Shown: positions 23,095 to 31,348 of the stretch, one piece after another
How positions within the stretch are numbered: position 1 is the first letter of the stretch
Layout: every line of letters begins with the position of its first letter
NCBI GenBank assembly: GCA_035700805.1
Contig: DASSOG010000020.1
Span: 1 to 64,000, forward strand
Direction: 5' to 3'
DNA length: 64,000 nucleotides
DNA from: JAGWRI01 sp035700805
Lineage (GTDB): Bacteria; Gemmatimonadota; Gemmatimonadetes; Gemmatimonadales; Gemmatimonadaceae
Position numbers and translations under genes: made by a program
Notes under the pieces: model-generated
Database searches by the model: none
Told to the model about the DNA's origin: nothing
The model's input: only the letters and a program-made list of their open reading frames with translations

Positions 23095-24042
23095 CTACTT
23101 AAGCGCCTCGTTCAGCAGGGCCGCGAGCCGATAGCCTGCCAGCGCCACCTGCCGCTCGGCCACGCGCAGCGCCCGGGCGCGGTATGCCGGCGACGGCTCC
23201 TGCCCGCGCGTGACGTCCGTGTACACCACCGACTGCACCACCTGAAGACCGTCGCGCTCCCAGCCGGCCACGTTCGTGGCGGCCGCGGGGCCGGCCAGTG
23301 CGGCCAGCGGATCGGCCTGCTGGACGATGCCGGCCAGCCGGGTGGCGTAGGCAATGGAATCTTCATCCGCGCCGCGCGCGATGCCGATGTCCAGGATGTC
23401 GTCCCAGTAGCCGTGCAGGTTGTGCTGGTCGGCCAGGCGGAAGCGGTTGCCACCCAGGTCGCCGCGGGGCAGGGTGTCCTGCGGGTCAACCAGGGAACTG
23501 GTATGGAGCGGCTGGTGGATGTCGCCCACCAGGTGGATCAGCCAAACCAGGTCGACCGACTTGGTGGTGTCGGGCACCGCGGGGTCGGTCATCTGCGAAC
23601 GGAAGAGCACGATCCGCTCGCCGGCATTGATGGAGTCCGGGCCGGTGCCAGGAATGTCGTATGGCTTGCCGTCCACGAACTTCCAGTAGAAGTCGGCATA
23701 GTGCCAGGTGGGCCGGTGGTAGGCGTGCGCCGGGTTGTCGCGGTCGCGGATCATGTCCGGCCAGGTGGCCGCGTTCAGGAAGAGCGCGCGATCGCGCTCC
23801 GCGTCGGTGCCAGTGGTGGGCCGGAGCGCCGCGAGGTGCGCCGCGGCGGGGCCGTGCATCAGCAGCTCCACGGCGCGCGCGCGGGCGTGTGGCGTCATGT
23901 GGTCCCAGGCGACGGCGGCAACGGTGCGATGGCCGGTGGGGTTCCACGCGGCGGCAAGCACCGGCGAGAGCAGGACGGCGGCCGCGACGCACGTGAGGAC
24001 GGCGAGCGGGGTACGGAGGCCCCGGAGTTTTTGTGGCGACAT
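23095..24042 (-). CDS. Exported S1/P1-type nuclease
   Basis: A 315-residue zinc-dependent S1/P1 nuclease. The signal peptide (VLTCVAAAVLLSPVLAAA) is followed by the mature start AWNPTGHRTVAAVAWDHM, where the N-terminal Trp and the first His are zinc ligands of the family. Further ligands appear in NAATWPDMIRD, TWHYADF and LIHLVGDIHQPLH, the family hallmark. Later motifs GGNRF and NLHGYWDDILD also fit. It should cut single-stranded DNA and RNA in the periplasm or outside the cell, for phosphate or nucleoside scavenging. ATG 24042 is used because a longer frame would run into the preceding gene. Confidence 0.92.
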   Translation of the reverse strand: MSPQKLRGLRTPLAVLTCVAAAVLLSPVLAAAWNPTGHRTVAAVAWDHMTPHARARAVELLMHGPAAAHLAALRPTTGTDAERDRALFLNAATWPDMIRDRDNPAHAYHRPTWHYADFYWKFVDGKPYDIPGTGPDSINAGERIVLFRSQMTDPAVPDTTKSVDLVWLIHLVGDIHQPLHTSSLVDPQDTLPRGDLGGNRFRLADQHNLHGYWDDILDIGIARGADEDSIAYATRLAGIVQQADPLAALAGPAAATNVAGWERDGLQVVQSVVYTDVTRGQEPSPAYRARALRVAERQVALAGYRLAALLNEALK

Positions 24043-24052
24043 GCCGCAGAAT

Positions 24053-25495
24053 CTAGCGGTACAGGTCTCCGCGGGTAGGAGGCAACGCCACCCGCCCCCG
24101 CGCGTCGGGCCTGGCAAAGAGCACCTGCGCCAGGCCGATCTGGCCTGAGTCGAACGCATGGGCAGACGCCGCCATGTACAGCCGCCACGTCCGGGCCGTG
24201 ACCTCGTCCGTGAGGCGCACGGCGTCTGGCCACCGCTGTTCGAGGCGGTCCACCCACGCGCGCAGCGTGCGCACGTAATGGGGGCGCAGCGACTCGACGT
24301 CGCGGGTCTCGAACCCCGCGGACTCGGCCGTGCCGATTTCGAGCGCCAGCGGCACGAGTTGTCCGTCGGGGAACACGTGCCGGTCGATGAAGGAGCCCTC
24401 GTGCCAGGCCAGCCGGCGCAGCGCCGAGCGCCACCCCCGCGCGTGGCGCGTCGGCGCCTCGACGATGCCGTGGTTCATGAACAGCCCGCCCGGACGCAGC
24501 AGCCCGAACATCGTATGGAAGTAGGTCTCCATCTGCGTGGGACCCAGATGTTCAAACATCCCGACACTCACGATCTTGTCAAAAGGATGCCCGGGGCGGA
24601 GGGCGCGGTAGTCCAGCACCTGGATGCCGGCGCGATCTTCCATGCCCTCGTTGCGAATACGCTGCCGGCCCCACGCCGCCTGTTGTTCACTGAGCGTGAT
24701 GCCCGTGGCGCGCACGCCGTAGTGGCGCACCGCATGGCACACCAGCGCCCCCCATCCACAGCCCACGTCCAGCAGCGTCTCGCCCGGCTTCAGGCGCAGC
24801 TTGCGACACAGGTGATCCAGCTTGTCGCGCTGCGCGTCGTCGAGGCTGGAGTCGGGGCTGGCAAAGTACGCGCAGGAGTACACCATGCGCCGGTCCAGCC
24901 AGAGCGCGTAGAAGTCGTTGCCCACGTCGTAGTGCGACTTGATGGCGGCGCTGTCGCGTGCCAGCGAATGCCGACGGGTGTGGCGGGCGCGCCCGTCCAG
25001 CCGTGACGCGTGGGCGGCGTCGCGGGCGGCTGTCTCGCGCGGCAGTCGGGTGGCGTGGTAACCCAGCCGAGCCAGGGCGCGTGGACGGCAGAGGCGGTCG
25101 CGGATTGCCGGGGCCACGGCGGCGGCCGCTTCCAGGTTTCCTTCCACCTCCACGTCCCCGCGCATGACCGCCTCGCCGACACGCGATTCGGACGGTGGCC
25201 AGAACGCGGCCCGCATCGAGGCCGCGGAGCGGAATCGCAACGTGAACTGGGCGGTGCCGACGCCGGCCGGTTCGTGGGCTTCGCCCCAGTACGCGATGGC
25301 GAAGTGTCGTTGGCTGGGCGGGCCGAATGCCACGCGGGCAACCGCCCGGGCGTGGATCAGCGCTTTTGGGTCGGAGGGCGGCTGCCGATCAGGTATCGGC
25401 TGAGCCTGCGATGTGCCCACCGGCGGCTCGAGCGTGCGCGCATTGCCGCGTAGCTGCGGGTCACCGGCGAGACGCGATGCGGAATGTGCAGTCAT
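24053..25495 (-). CDS. cfa: Cyclopropane-fatty-acyl-phospholipid synthase family protein
   Basis: A 480-residue CFA synthase-type SAM-dependent methyltransferase. The N-terminal ~170 residues form the SCP2-like lipid-binding part. The catalytic part begins at IKSHYDVGNDFYALWLD, the family signature, followed by MVYSCAYF. The SAM loop LLDVGCGWGALV and VSVGMFEHLG follow. The C-terminus has the GSFIDRHVFPDG segment. It adds a methylene bridge to unsaturated phospholipid acyl chains at the inner membrane, often in stationary phase or stress. It ends ten bases before the nuclease start, so both may be co-transcribed, although their roles are not obviously linked. Confidence 0.92.
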   Translation of the reverse strand: MTAHSASRLAGDPQLRGNARTLEPPVGTSQAQPIPDRQPPSDPKALIHARAVARVAFGPPSQRHFAIAYWGEAHEPAGVGTAQFTLRFRSAASMRAAFWPPSESRVGEAVMRGDVEVEGNLEAAAAVAPAIRDRLCRPRALARLGYHATRLPRETAARDAAHASRLDGRARHTRRHSLARDSAAIKSHYDVGNDFYALWLDRRMVYSCAYFASPDSSLDDAQRDKLDHLCRKLRLKPGETLLDVGCGWGALVCHAVRHYGVRATGITLSEQQAAWGRQRIRNEGMEDRAGIQVLDYRALRPGHPFDKIVSVGMFEHLGPTQMETYFHTMFGLLRPGGLFMNHGIVEAPTRHARGWRSALRRLAWHEGSFIDRHVFPDGQLVPLALEIGTAESAGFETRDVESLRPHYVRTLRAWVDRLEQRWPDAVRLTDEVTARTWRLYMAASAHAFDSGQIGLAQVLFARPDARGRVALPPTRGDLYR

Positions 25496-25667
25496 CGGTC
25501 CCCGGTGTTAGCGTCTCTTGGAGTCTTATCAACGCCCCGGCGAGAATCAAGGGCCGGGGGTCCCGGTGGGCGACCCGGTTGCGTATCCTGCATAGACGGT
25601 GGTGGTCGCCCTCCGGCGGCCTGCAGCACGAATGCAACGGAACGCGACGATCCAGTGGAGGCGTGGC

Positions 25668-26294
25668 ATGCGGTGGACTCATGGAATCTGGCTGGGGGTG
25701 GTGCCCCTGGCGCTTGCGCAGGGGTGCCGGCCGGCCCGCGACTCGGCAGACTCGCCGCCACACAAGTCCGTGGTGCTCGGGGCGGTGATCAATCCGCCGG
25801 TGGTGCGCCCTGATATCCAGATGACCTCCACCGACGGGTCCACATATGACTTTGGTGCGCGGACCCGGGGGCGCGTCACGCTGATCACGTTCGGCTACAC
25901 GCACTGCCCGGATGTGTGCCCGGTGCACATGGCCAACATTGCCGCGGCGCTCAAGCGGCTCACGCCCGAGCAGCGAGCGCAGGTGTCGGTGGTGTTTGTC
26001 ACCACCGATCCCACGCGCGACTCGCTGCCGCAGCTCCGTCGCTGGCTCGATTCATTTGATACGACGTTCGTGGGCCTGCGGGGCACGGACAGCCAACTGG
26101 CGGCCATGGAGCGGGCCTTTCACATCCCGCCGGCGCAGCGCGAATACCTGCCCGGCGGCGGCTACGCGGTGGGACATTCGGCGCAGGTCTTTGCGTTCAC
26201 GCCGGACGACAGCGCGCACGTGATCTACCTGCCGGGCATGTCCAGCGACGATTACGTGCACGACATTCCGTATCTGCTGCGCGGGGAGTTCTGA
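25668..26294 (+). CDS. SCO1/SenC family copper chaperone
   Basis: A 208-residue SCO1/SenC protein with an N-terminal export signal ending near a Cys (LAQGC, residue 20), probably a lipoprotein. The copper/thiol motif CPDVC is at residues 80-84 in a thioredoxin-like fold (TLITFGYTHC). The distal His ligand is in AVGHSAQVFAF. SCO proteins deliver copper to the CuA site of cytochrome c oxidase. ATG 25668 has a GGAGG site upstream at good spacing and starts the signal peptide. The stop overlaps the next ATG (TGATG), joining it to the PCuAC gene. Confidence 0.92.
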   Translation: MRWTHGIWLGVVPLALAQGCRPARDSADSPPHKSVVLGAVINPPVVRPDIQMTSTDGSTYDFGARTRGRVTLITFGYTHCPDVCPVHMANIAAALKRLTPEQRAQVSVVFVTTDPTRDSLPQLRRWLDSFDTTFVGLRGTDSQLAAMERAFHIPPAQREYLPGGGYAVGHSAQVFAFTPDDSAHVIYLPGMSSDDYVHDIPYLLRGEF

Positions 26295-26779
26295 TGCGCG
26301 TCGGGGGGCGGGTGGGCGTGTGGGTGGCCGCGGTGCTGGGGCTGGCGCTGGCGGGGTGTCGTGTGGTGCCCGTGCAGGCGCCGGACGTCGCGGGCGTCTC
26401 AAACGCGTATCTCGTGATGCCGGCGCCTGGGTCGCCCGCGGTGCTCTACCTGTGGGCGCGAAACCCCACCCCCGTGGCCGACACGATCCTTGCCGTGTGG
26501 GTGGCCGGCGCCGACAGCGCGTCAGCCCATGGCACCATGGCCATGGGGAATGGCATGGAGCATATGATGGCGATCGGCGCGGTGGCGGTGCCCGCGCGCG
26601 ACACCATTCGCTTTGCCCCGGGCGGCATGCACGTGATGGTGTTCGGACCGCCACCCACGCTGCACCCGGGCGACTCCGTGCAGGTGACGGTGGGCTTCCG
26701 CCGCATGGGCGAGGTGAACGCCTGGGCGACGGTGATCACGTACGCCCAGGTGGACTCCCTCGTGGAGCGCGGCCGCTAG
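26294..26779 (+). CDS. PCu(A)C-type copper chaperone lipoprotein
   Basis: A 161-residue lipoprotein (lipobox LALAGC, residues 17-22) of the DUF461/PCuAC family. Copper ligands are visible as a Met-rich stretch (TMAMGNGMEHMMAIG) and the later GGMHVMVFG, giving the family's H(M)x10Mx21HxM-like set. Together with the SCO1 protein it forms the standard pair for copper insertion into the CuA centre of cytochrome oxidase. The two genes overlap and are surely one operon. The oxidase genes are not in the window. Confidence 0.88.
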   Translation: MRVGGRVGVWVAAVLGLALAGCRVVPVQAPDVAGVSNAYLVMPAPGSPAVLYLWARNPTPVADTILAVWVAGADSASAHGTMAMGNGMEHMMAIGAVAVPARDTIRFAPGGMHVMVFGPPPTLHPGDSVQVTVGFRRMGEVNAWATVITYAQVDSLVERGR

Positions 26780-26785
26780 CGCGGG

Positions 26786-28276
26786 CTATCTGGTGGGGCG
26801 CCCGCCCGGATTCCACCTGGGCGCCGGACCGTTGGCCAGCAGCTCCACCGCGTTTACGCCGGCGTTGATCACGCCGGCCATGTGCACGAAGTCCACCTTG
26901 GAGACCTCGTCGCCCGGCTGGTGGTAGTCGTCGTGCAGGTTGAAGGTGGAGAGCGTGTGCGCCGGAATGCCCATGCGCGCGAACGCGATGTTGTCGCTGC
27001 GCTCAAAAAAGTGCTGGTCGGGGCGCTTGTCCGGGACAATGGGCAGCCCGGCCGCGGCGAACATCTGCCCCATGGTGGAACGCTCATATCCGGTGAGCCA
27101 CGCCCGGCCCGATCCGCCCGCCAGGGAGTCGGGGCGGCCGATCATCTCGATCTCCAGGTTGGCGGTCATGGCGGCGAGCGGGCGGACGGGATGGGCGATA
27201 TACCAGTTGGTGCCCAGCAGGCCCACCTCTTCGCCGGTGGTGGTGATGAAGACCAGCGTCCGCCGCGGCGGCGGGCCGGCCTTGATCACGCGGGCGATCT
27301 CGAGCACGGCGGTGGTGCCGGAGCCGTCGTCATCAGCGCCGTTATAGATGGAATCGCCGCCGGGCGTGGCGGGCGTACGAATTCCCAGATGGTCGTAGTG
27401 CGCATCCACCAGCACCACGTCGTCCTTGAGGGCCGGGTCCACGCCGGGGATGATGCCCACCACGTTGCCGCCGAGGGCCGGCGTATCGGTAAAGCGCGCG
27501 CCGCCGCGCACCGTCCCCCCGGCCATGCCGGGTGTCGCATCGGACAGCGGCGCGCCGAGCAGCGCCTGGGCGGCGCCGGTGGTGATGGAGAGCATCTGCG
27601 GTCCGGGCGCCGGCGTGGCGTTCGGATCCTTGACCAGGATGGCGCCGGGTTGCGCCGTCGCGCTGCGCAGGAGGAACGCGGGCAGCGTGTTGCCCACCAC
27701 CGTGGCCACGCCGGCCGCCTGCGCCAGCGCGGGATCCCCGCCAAAGCCGCCGCGCCCGCGGCTCCGGCCCTGGCCCGCGCTCGCGGGCTGGGTGAGGATC
27801 ACCAGCTTGCCGCGCACCATGTCGGGTGAGAGCGGGTGGAGCGTGTCGCCCGCGACGCCGCCGTAGATCACCGACACTCCATCAATGCTGCGGGGCAGGG
27901 CGCCGCGCGGTGTGCTGGCCACGAAGTCGGTGAGGGCGTGGAGCGTGGAGTTGCCGGTGGTGATCTCCGACTCGGCGTCGAACCGCCGGTGCACCATCGG
28001 GACATGCTGGAAGTAGCCGCTGTCGCCGGCCGGCTGGAGCCCGGCGGCCTGCATCTGTTGCGCAATGAACTTCGCGGCGCGCATGGAGCCGACGGTGCCC
28101 GTGCCGCGTCCCTCCATGGAGTCGTCGGCCAGCGCGGACAGGATGCCGCGGACGTGCGCCGGCGTGACGGTCATGAGCGTCGCGGGGGGCGCCGCGGTCT
28201 GCACGGATGGCGCGTGGCATGCGGTGGCGCCCACGAACAGCGCGACGGCGAAGGGGATGCGGGAGGCGGATGACAT
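26786..28276 (-). CDS. M28-family metallopeptidase lipoprotein
   Basis: A 496-residue M28 aminopeptidase with a lipoprotein signal (VALFVGATAC, Cys near residue 19). Between the two parts of the catalytic domain sits a protease-associated (PA) insert (about residues 130-270). Zinc ligands follow the family order: VLVDAHYDHLG (His), GADDDGSGTTAVLEIAR (Asp), FITTTGEEVGLLGT (catalytic Glu-Glu), then Asp and His later. It should cleave amino acids from peptides in the periplasm. ATG 28276 opens the lipoprotein signal. It converges on the copper pair with only six bases between stops. Confidence 0.92.
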   Translation of the reverse strand: MSSASRIPFAVALFVGATACHAPSVQTAAPPATLMTVTPAHVRGILSALADDSMEGRGTGTVGSMRAAKFIAQQMQAAGLQPAGDSGYFQHVPMVHRRFDAESEITTGNSTLHALTDFVASTPRGALPRSIDGVSVIYGGVAGDTLHPLSPDMVRGKLVILTQPASAGQGRSRGRGGFGGDPALAQAAGVATVVGNTLPAFLLRSATAQPGAILVKDPNATPAPGPQMLSITTGAAQALLGAPLSDATPGMAGGTVRGGARFTDTPALGGNVVGIIPGVDPALKDDVVLVDAHYDHLGIRTPATPGGDSIYNGADDDGSGTTAVLEIARVIKAGPPPRRTLVFITTTGEEVGLLGTNWYIAHPVRPLAAMTANLEIEMIGRPDSLAGGSGRAWLTGYERSTMGQMFAAAGLPIVPDKRPDQHFFERSDNIAFARMGIPAHTLSTFNLHDDYHQPGDEVSKVDFVHMAGVINAGVNAVELLANGPAPRWNPGGRPTR

Positions 28277-28421
28277 GGGATGGTCGAGACGGAAAAGGTT
28301 GGCGCGTAGCATGGGGCGCGGCGCGGCGTCCCTGCAAGCGGCGGGAGGGCCGACGCTCAAGATACCGCGTGGGCTGGCACGCGTCGCCCCCTTGCGCGGT
28401 CTCAGGGCCGAGACCATGCTT

Positions 28422-28503
28422 CAGCCGGGTGATGGAGCTCACCCCGAACCGCCGGGGCAACGGCTGATGGCTCCTACGCAACGCATGCGCGGGGGTTTTT
28501 TTT
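28422..28503 (+). promoter_or_regulatory. Fluoride riboswitch (crcB motif)
   Basis: The conserved crcB-motif segments are present in order: GGGTGATGGAGCTCACCC, then AACCGCC, then CGGCTGATGGCTCCTAC. CAGCCG at 28422 pairs with CGGCTG at 28461. The segment GCGCGGGGG plus eight T (28488-28503) follows and directly precedes the crcB ATG. The G-run could serve as terminator stem or as the ribosome-binding site. Fluoride binding should open expression of the channel gene. Confidence 0.9.
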
Positions 28504-28929
28504 ATGTCTGGAACATCCGTGGGCCGGCTGATGGTCAACAGTGGGTATGTGGCCGTTGGGGCGGCGCTGGGTGGTGTGCTGCGGTACCTCGCCACGGTCT
28601 GGATCCAGGGCCGCGCGGGGCCGGGGTTCCCCATCGCCACGCTGGTCATCAACGTGAGCGGATCGCTGCTGCTGGGAATCGTGATGGGGCTGGTGGCCGA
28701 GAGCACGATCGTGGGCCCGGGATCGCAGTTGCTCCTGGCTACGGGGCTGTGCGGAGGCTTCACCACGTTTTCGACCTTCAGCTACGAGACCTTCGGACTC
28801 CTGCGCCTGGGCGCGTACGGGCAGACGGCAACGTACGTCGGGGCGAGTGTCGTGCTGTCGCTGGGGGCCATGTTCGTGGGGTTTGCGCTGGCGCGTACGG
28901 TAGTCCAGGGCGTGCGCGGCGCGGCATAA
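28504..28929 (+). CDS. crcB: Fluoride ion channel CrcB/Fluc
   Basis: A 141-residue membrane protein with four hydrophobic helices and the CrcB signatures GGVLRYL (about residues 23-29), FPIATLVINVSGSLLLG (about 42-58) and GLCGGFTTFSTFSYE (about 80-94). It forms dual-topology dimers that let fluoride leave the cell. The ATG at 28504 lies right after a T8 run; a second in-frame ATG at 28534 would remove ten non-conserved residues and is a possible true start. The fluoride riboswitch immediately upstream confirms both role and regulation. Confidence 0.93.
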   Translation: MSGTSVGRLMVNSGYVAVGAALGGVLRYLATVWIQGRAGPGFPIATLVINVSGSLLLGIVMGLVAESTIVGPGSQLLLATGLCGGFTTFSTFSYETFGLLRLGAYGQTATYVGASVVLSLGAMFVGFALARTVVQGVRGAA

Positions 28930-28952
28930 TTGCGGCGCGCTATATTCGCCGC

Positions 28953-29390
28953 ATGCGCATCCTGCTCCAGCGCGTGTCGCGCGCCGAAGTCCGCACAGGC
29001 GATCGCGTCACGGGTCGCATCGAGCGCGGATTCCTGCTGCTGGTGGGCTTCACGCACGGTGACACGGAGCAGCAGCTGACGTGGATGGCGGACAAGGTCC
29101 TGGGGCTTCGCCTGTTCGGCGACGCGGCCGGCAAGATGAACCTCGCGCTGGCCGACGTGGATGGCGCGCTCCTGGTCGTGTCGCAGTTCACCCTGTACGG
29201 CGACGCGGCCAAGGGACGCCGCCCCAGCTTCATCGACGCGGCGCGACCCGACGTGGCCATCCCGCTTTACGAACGATTCATCGCGCTGCTGCGGGCACGC
29301 GGGGGCCGCGTGGAGACGGGGGAATTTGGCGCGATGATGGACGTGGAACTCGTGAACGACGGCCCGGTGACTCTATGGCTGGAGAAGTAG
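28953..29390 (+). CDS. dtd: D-aminoacyl-tRNA deacylase
   Basis: A 145-residue DTD enzyme of normal family length. It starts MRILLQRVSRAEV and contains the two active-site motifs: SQFTLYGDA (about residues 77-85) and NDGPVT (about 136-141). It removes D-amino acids, and glycine, wrongly attached to tRNA in the cytoplasm. It begins 23 bases after crcB and overlaps the maf gene by 16 bases, so crcB, dtd and maf may share transcripts, though the riboswitch would then also affect dtd. Confidence 0.95.
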   Translation: MRILLQRVSRAEVRTGDRVTGRIERGFLLLVGFTHGDTEQQLTWMADKVLGLRLFGDAAGKMNLALADVDGALLVVSQFTLYGDAAKGRRPSFIDAARPDVAIPLYERFIALLRARGGRVETGEFGAMMDVELVNDGPVTLWLEK

Positions 29391-29992
29391 TGCGCCCGCG
29401 CGTGGTGCTCGCCTCGGCGTCGCCGCGGCGGCGGCAGTTGCTGACGCTCGTGGGCATTCCGCATGACGTGCAGCCCGCCGACCTGGATGAGACGGTGCGG
29501 GCGGACGAGGAGCCCGCGGCTTACGTGGAGCGCCTGTCCCGCGCGAAGGCCAGCGCGTCGGGCGACGCGGAGGCCGTGACCATCGGCAGCGACACGACCG
29601 TCGTAGTGGACGGCGCCATCCTGGCCAAGCCCGAGTCTCCTGCCGACGCGGCGCGGATGCTGCGGCAACTGGCCGGCCGCTCGCACGAGGTGTTGACGGG
29701 CGTGGCGGTGGCGTGGCACGGGCAGGTGGAATCGGGGGTGGAGCGGGTATCAGTTACGTTCCGCGACCTCACGGACGAGGAGATCGCGTGCTACGTGGCC
29801 ACGGGTGAGCCGATGGACAAGGCGGGCGCGTACGGCATCCAGGGCTTTGGCGCCACGCTCGTCACGCGGGTGGACGGGGACTATTTCGCGGTGATGGGCC
29901 TGCCGGTGAACCGGATGGTGCGGCTGCTCGAACGCCTGGGCCTGCGCTACCGGTTTGGCGCGCTGGAGGCGGTCGCGGACTCAGCCGGCTGA
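29375..29992 (+). CDS. maf: Maf-like nucleotide pyrophosphatase
   Basis: A 205-residue Maf/Ham1-fold protein. The signature LASASPRRRQLL is at about residues 12-23, with VTIGSDTTVVVDG (about 68-80) and GEPMDKAGAYGIQG (about 144-157) also typical. Maf proteins hydrolyse dTTP, UTP or modified nucleotides and are linked to septum control. The ATG at 29375 overlaps dtd by 16 bases; a GTG at 29390 would give a shorter overlap and is equally possible. Its 3' end overlaps the end of the convergent glycosyltransferase gene by 12 bases. Confidence 0.93.
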   Translation: MAGEVVRPRVVLASASPRRRQLLTLVGIPHDVQPADLDETVRADEEPAAYVERLSRAKASASGDAEAVTIGSDTTVVVDGAILAKPESPADAARMLRQLAGRSHEVLTGVAVAWHGQVESGVERVSVTFRDLTDEEIACYVATGEPMDKAGAYGIQGFGATLVTRVDGDYFAVMGLPVNRMVRLLERLGLRYRFGALEAVADSAG

Positions 29993-31057
29993 CGCGCGGC
30001 CGTACTGCGGGCCGTACGCGTCGCGCCACCGCTCCACCCGATCCATCACGTGTTGCACGGTGATGCGTGGCATGCGGCCCGGGCGGTTTTCCATCGAGAT
30101 GGGGTAGGCTTCGCCGGGCTCGCCGTACGCGTCGATCATGAGGTCATGGAACTTCCGGTATGGGCCGGTGCGCTTGGGATTGGTGTATCCCAGCAGGCTC
30201 ACCACCGGACGGTCGAGGGCGACGGCCATGTGCAGCGGCCCCGTGTCGGGGCTGAGCACCAGCGCCGCGCCGTCCAGGATGCCCACCAGGTTGCGCAGCC
30301 CGCTGCCCAGCGCGGAGCGCGGCTTCACCGACGCCTGCTCCAGGATCACCTGCTCGGCGCGCAGCTCGCGGGCCGAACGCCCGCCCACCAGCACCGGCTG
30401 CATTCCGAAATCATGATACAGCGCGTCGCAGACCTGCGCCCAGCGTTCCGGCGCCCAATCCTTCTCGGGCTTGCTCGTGGCCACCACGATCGCCGCGGCG
30501 GGTCGGTCCATGGGGGCGTAGAACTCCCGCTGCCAGGCACGCTCCGCCGGCCAGGGGCCCAGGTCCCACGTGACGGGCTCGGGGCGGACGCCCAGCTCCA
30601 CCAGGAACTCGAAGTACTGGTCCTGGACGTGCTGGCCCTCGTGGGCGGGAATCTTCCGGTTGGTGAACAGCCAGTTCATGTCGCGCGCGCGCGCCCGGTC
30701 AAACCCCAGCTTGATGGGCGCACGCGTGAAGGACGTGACGAGTCCCGCCTTGAAGTACACCTGCAGGTTGATGACCACGTCGAATGGACGACTGGCCAGC
30801 GCGCGCCGGATGTCGGTGAACGCGCGCCAGCCGCGGCGCCGGTCGAACTCCACGATCTCGTCCACCGCACGGTGCCCGCGCACCAGCGTGGCCGGGCCCG
30901 GCTGCAGGATCCAGGTGAGGTGGCTGGCCGGCCGGGCGCGCTTGAGCGCCTGCACCACGGGCAGGGCGTGCACCGCGTCGCCCACGGCGCTCATCATCAC
31001 CAGGCCGATGCGGTCCATCGGGGCGTCGATCATCGGGAGAAGATAGTCGAATCGCAT
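29981..31057 (-). CDS. Glycosyltransferase family 9 (heptosyltransferase-like)
   Basis: A 358-residue GT9 enzyme. The N-terminal IGLVMMSAVGDAVHALPVVQ and the C-terminal LVLSPDTGPLHMAVALDRPVVSLLG with TNPKRTGPY are diagnostic of ADP-heptose:LPS heptosyltransferases. It should add a sugar to the LPS inner core on the cytoplasmic face of the inner membrane. Three in-frame ATGs (31057, 31033, 31018) are possible; conservation begins after the last one, so the true protein may be 13 residues shorter. The Kdo-kinase-like gene upstream on the same strand supports an LPS-core role. Confidence 0.88.
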   Translation of the reverse strand: MRFDYLLPMIDAPMDRIGLVMMSAVGDAVHALPVVQALKRARPASHLTWILQPGPATLVRGHRAVDEIVEFDRRRGWRAFTDIRRALASRPFDVVINLQVYFKAGLVTSFTRAPIKLGFDRARARDMNWLFTNRKIPAHEGQHVQDQYFEFLVELGVRPEPVTWDLGPWPAERAWQREFYAPMDRPAAAIVVATSKPEKDWAPERWAQVCDALYHDFGMQPVLVGGRSARELRAEQVILEQASVKPRSALGSGLRNLVGILDGAALVLSPDTGPLHMAVALDRPVVSLLGYTNPKRTGPYRKFHDLMIDAYGEPGEAYPISMENRPGRMPRITVQHVMDRVERWRDAYGPQYGRASAG

Positions 31058-31348
31058 GCCCACGGCCGCTGGCGCGGGCCGGCCTGCCGCGATTGAAACG
31101 GCAACTGTCGCCGGCGGGTCGCGCCTGCGTGGACCGTGTTGGCAAGGGAAGGTCCAGGAGGTGCGATACGGACGGTACGGAGTGCAACGGACGGGACTGA
31201 GAACTTCAGGGTTCATGCTGAACACAGCACGGGTATCGCGCGCCGCCGCCCTTCAGGAACGTCCGTGCACGTCCGTGTACTCCGTGTACTCCGTGTACTC
31301 CGTATCAACTGACGGCGAGTGGCACGCGCGTTCGCGTACCCGGAATGA
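31058..31348. other. Intergenic region with short repeats
   Basis: About 290 bases between the GT9 start and the Kdo-kinase-like stop hold no convincing gene. It contains a small tandem repeat (31262-31304) and, at 31160-31193, related words such as GATACGGACGGTACGGAG. No strong promoter was recognised for the glycosyltransferase. Confidence 0.5.
31262..31304. repeat. Tandem nonamer repeat TCCGTGTAC
   Basis: Three perfect head-to-tail copies of TCCGTGTAC (31272-31298) are flanked by a diverged copy TCCGTGCACG on the left and a partial TCCGTA on the right. The tract lies between two genes. Similar ACGGAGTACACGGA words are seen as intergenic repeats in other GC-rich bacteria. Confidence 0.75.
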
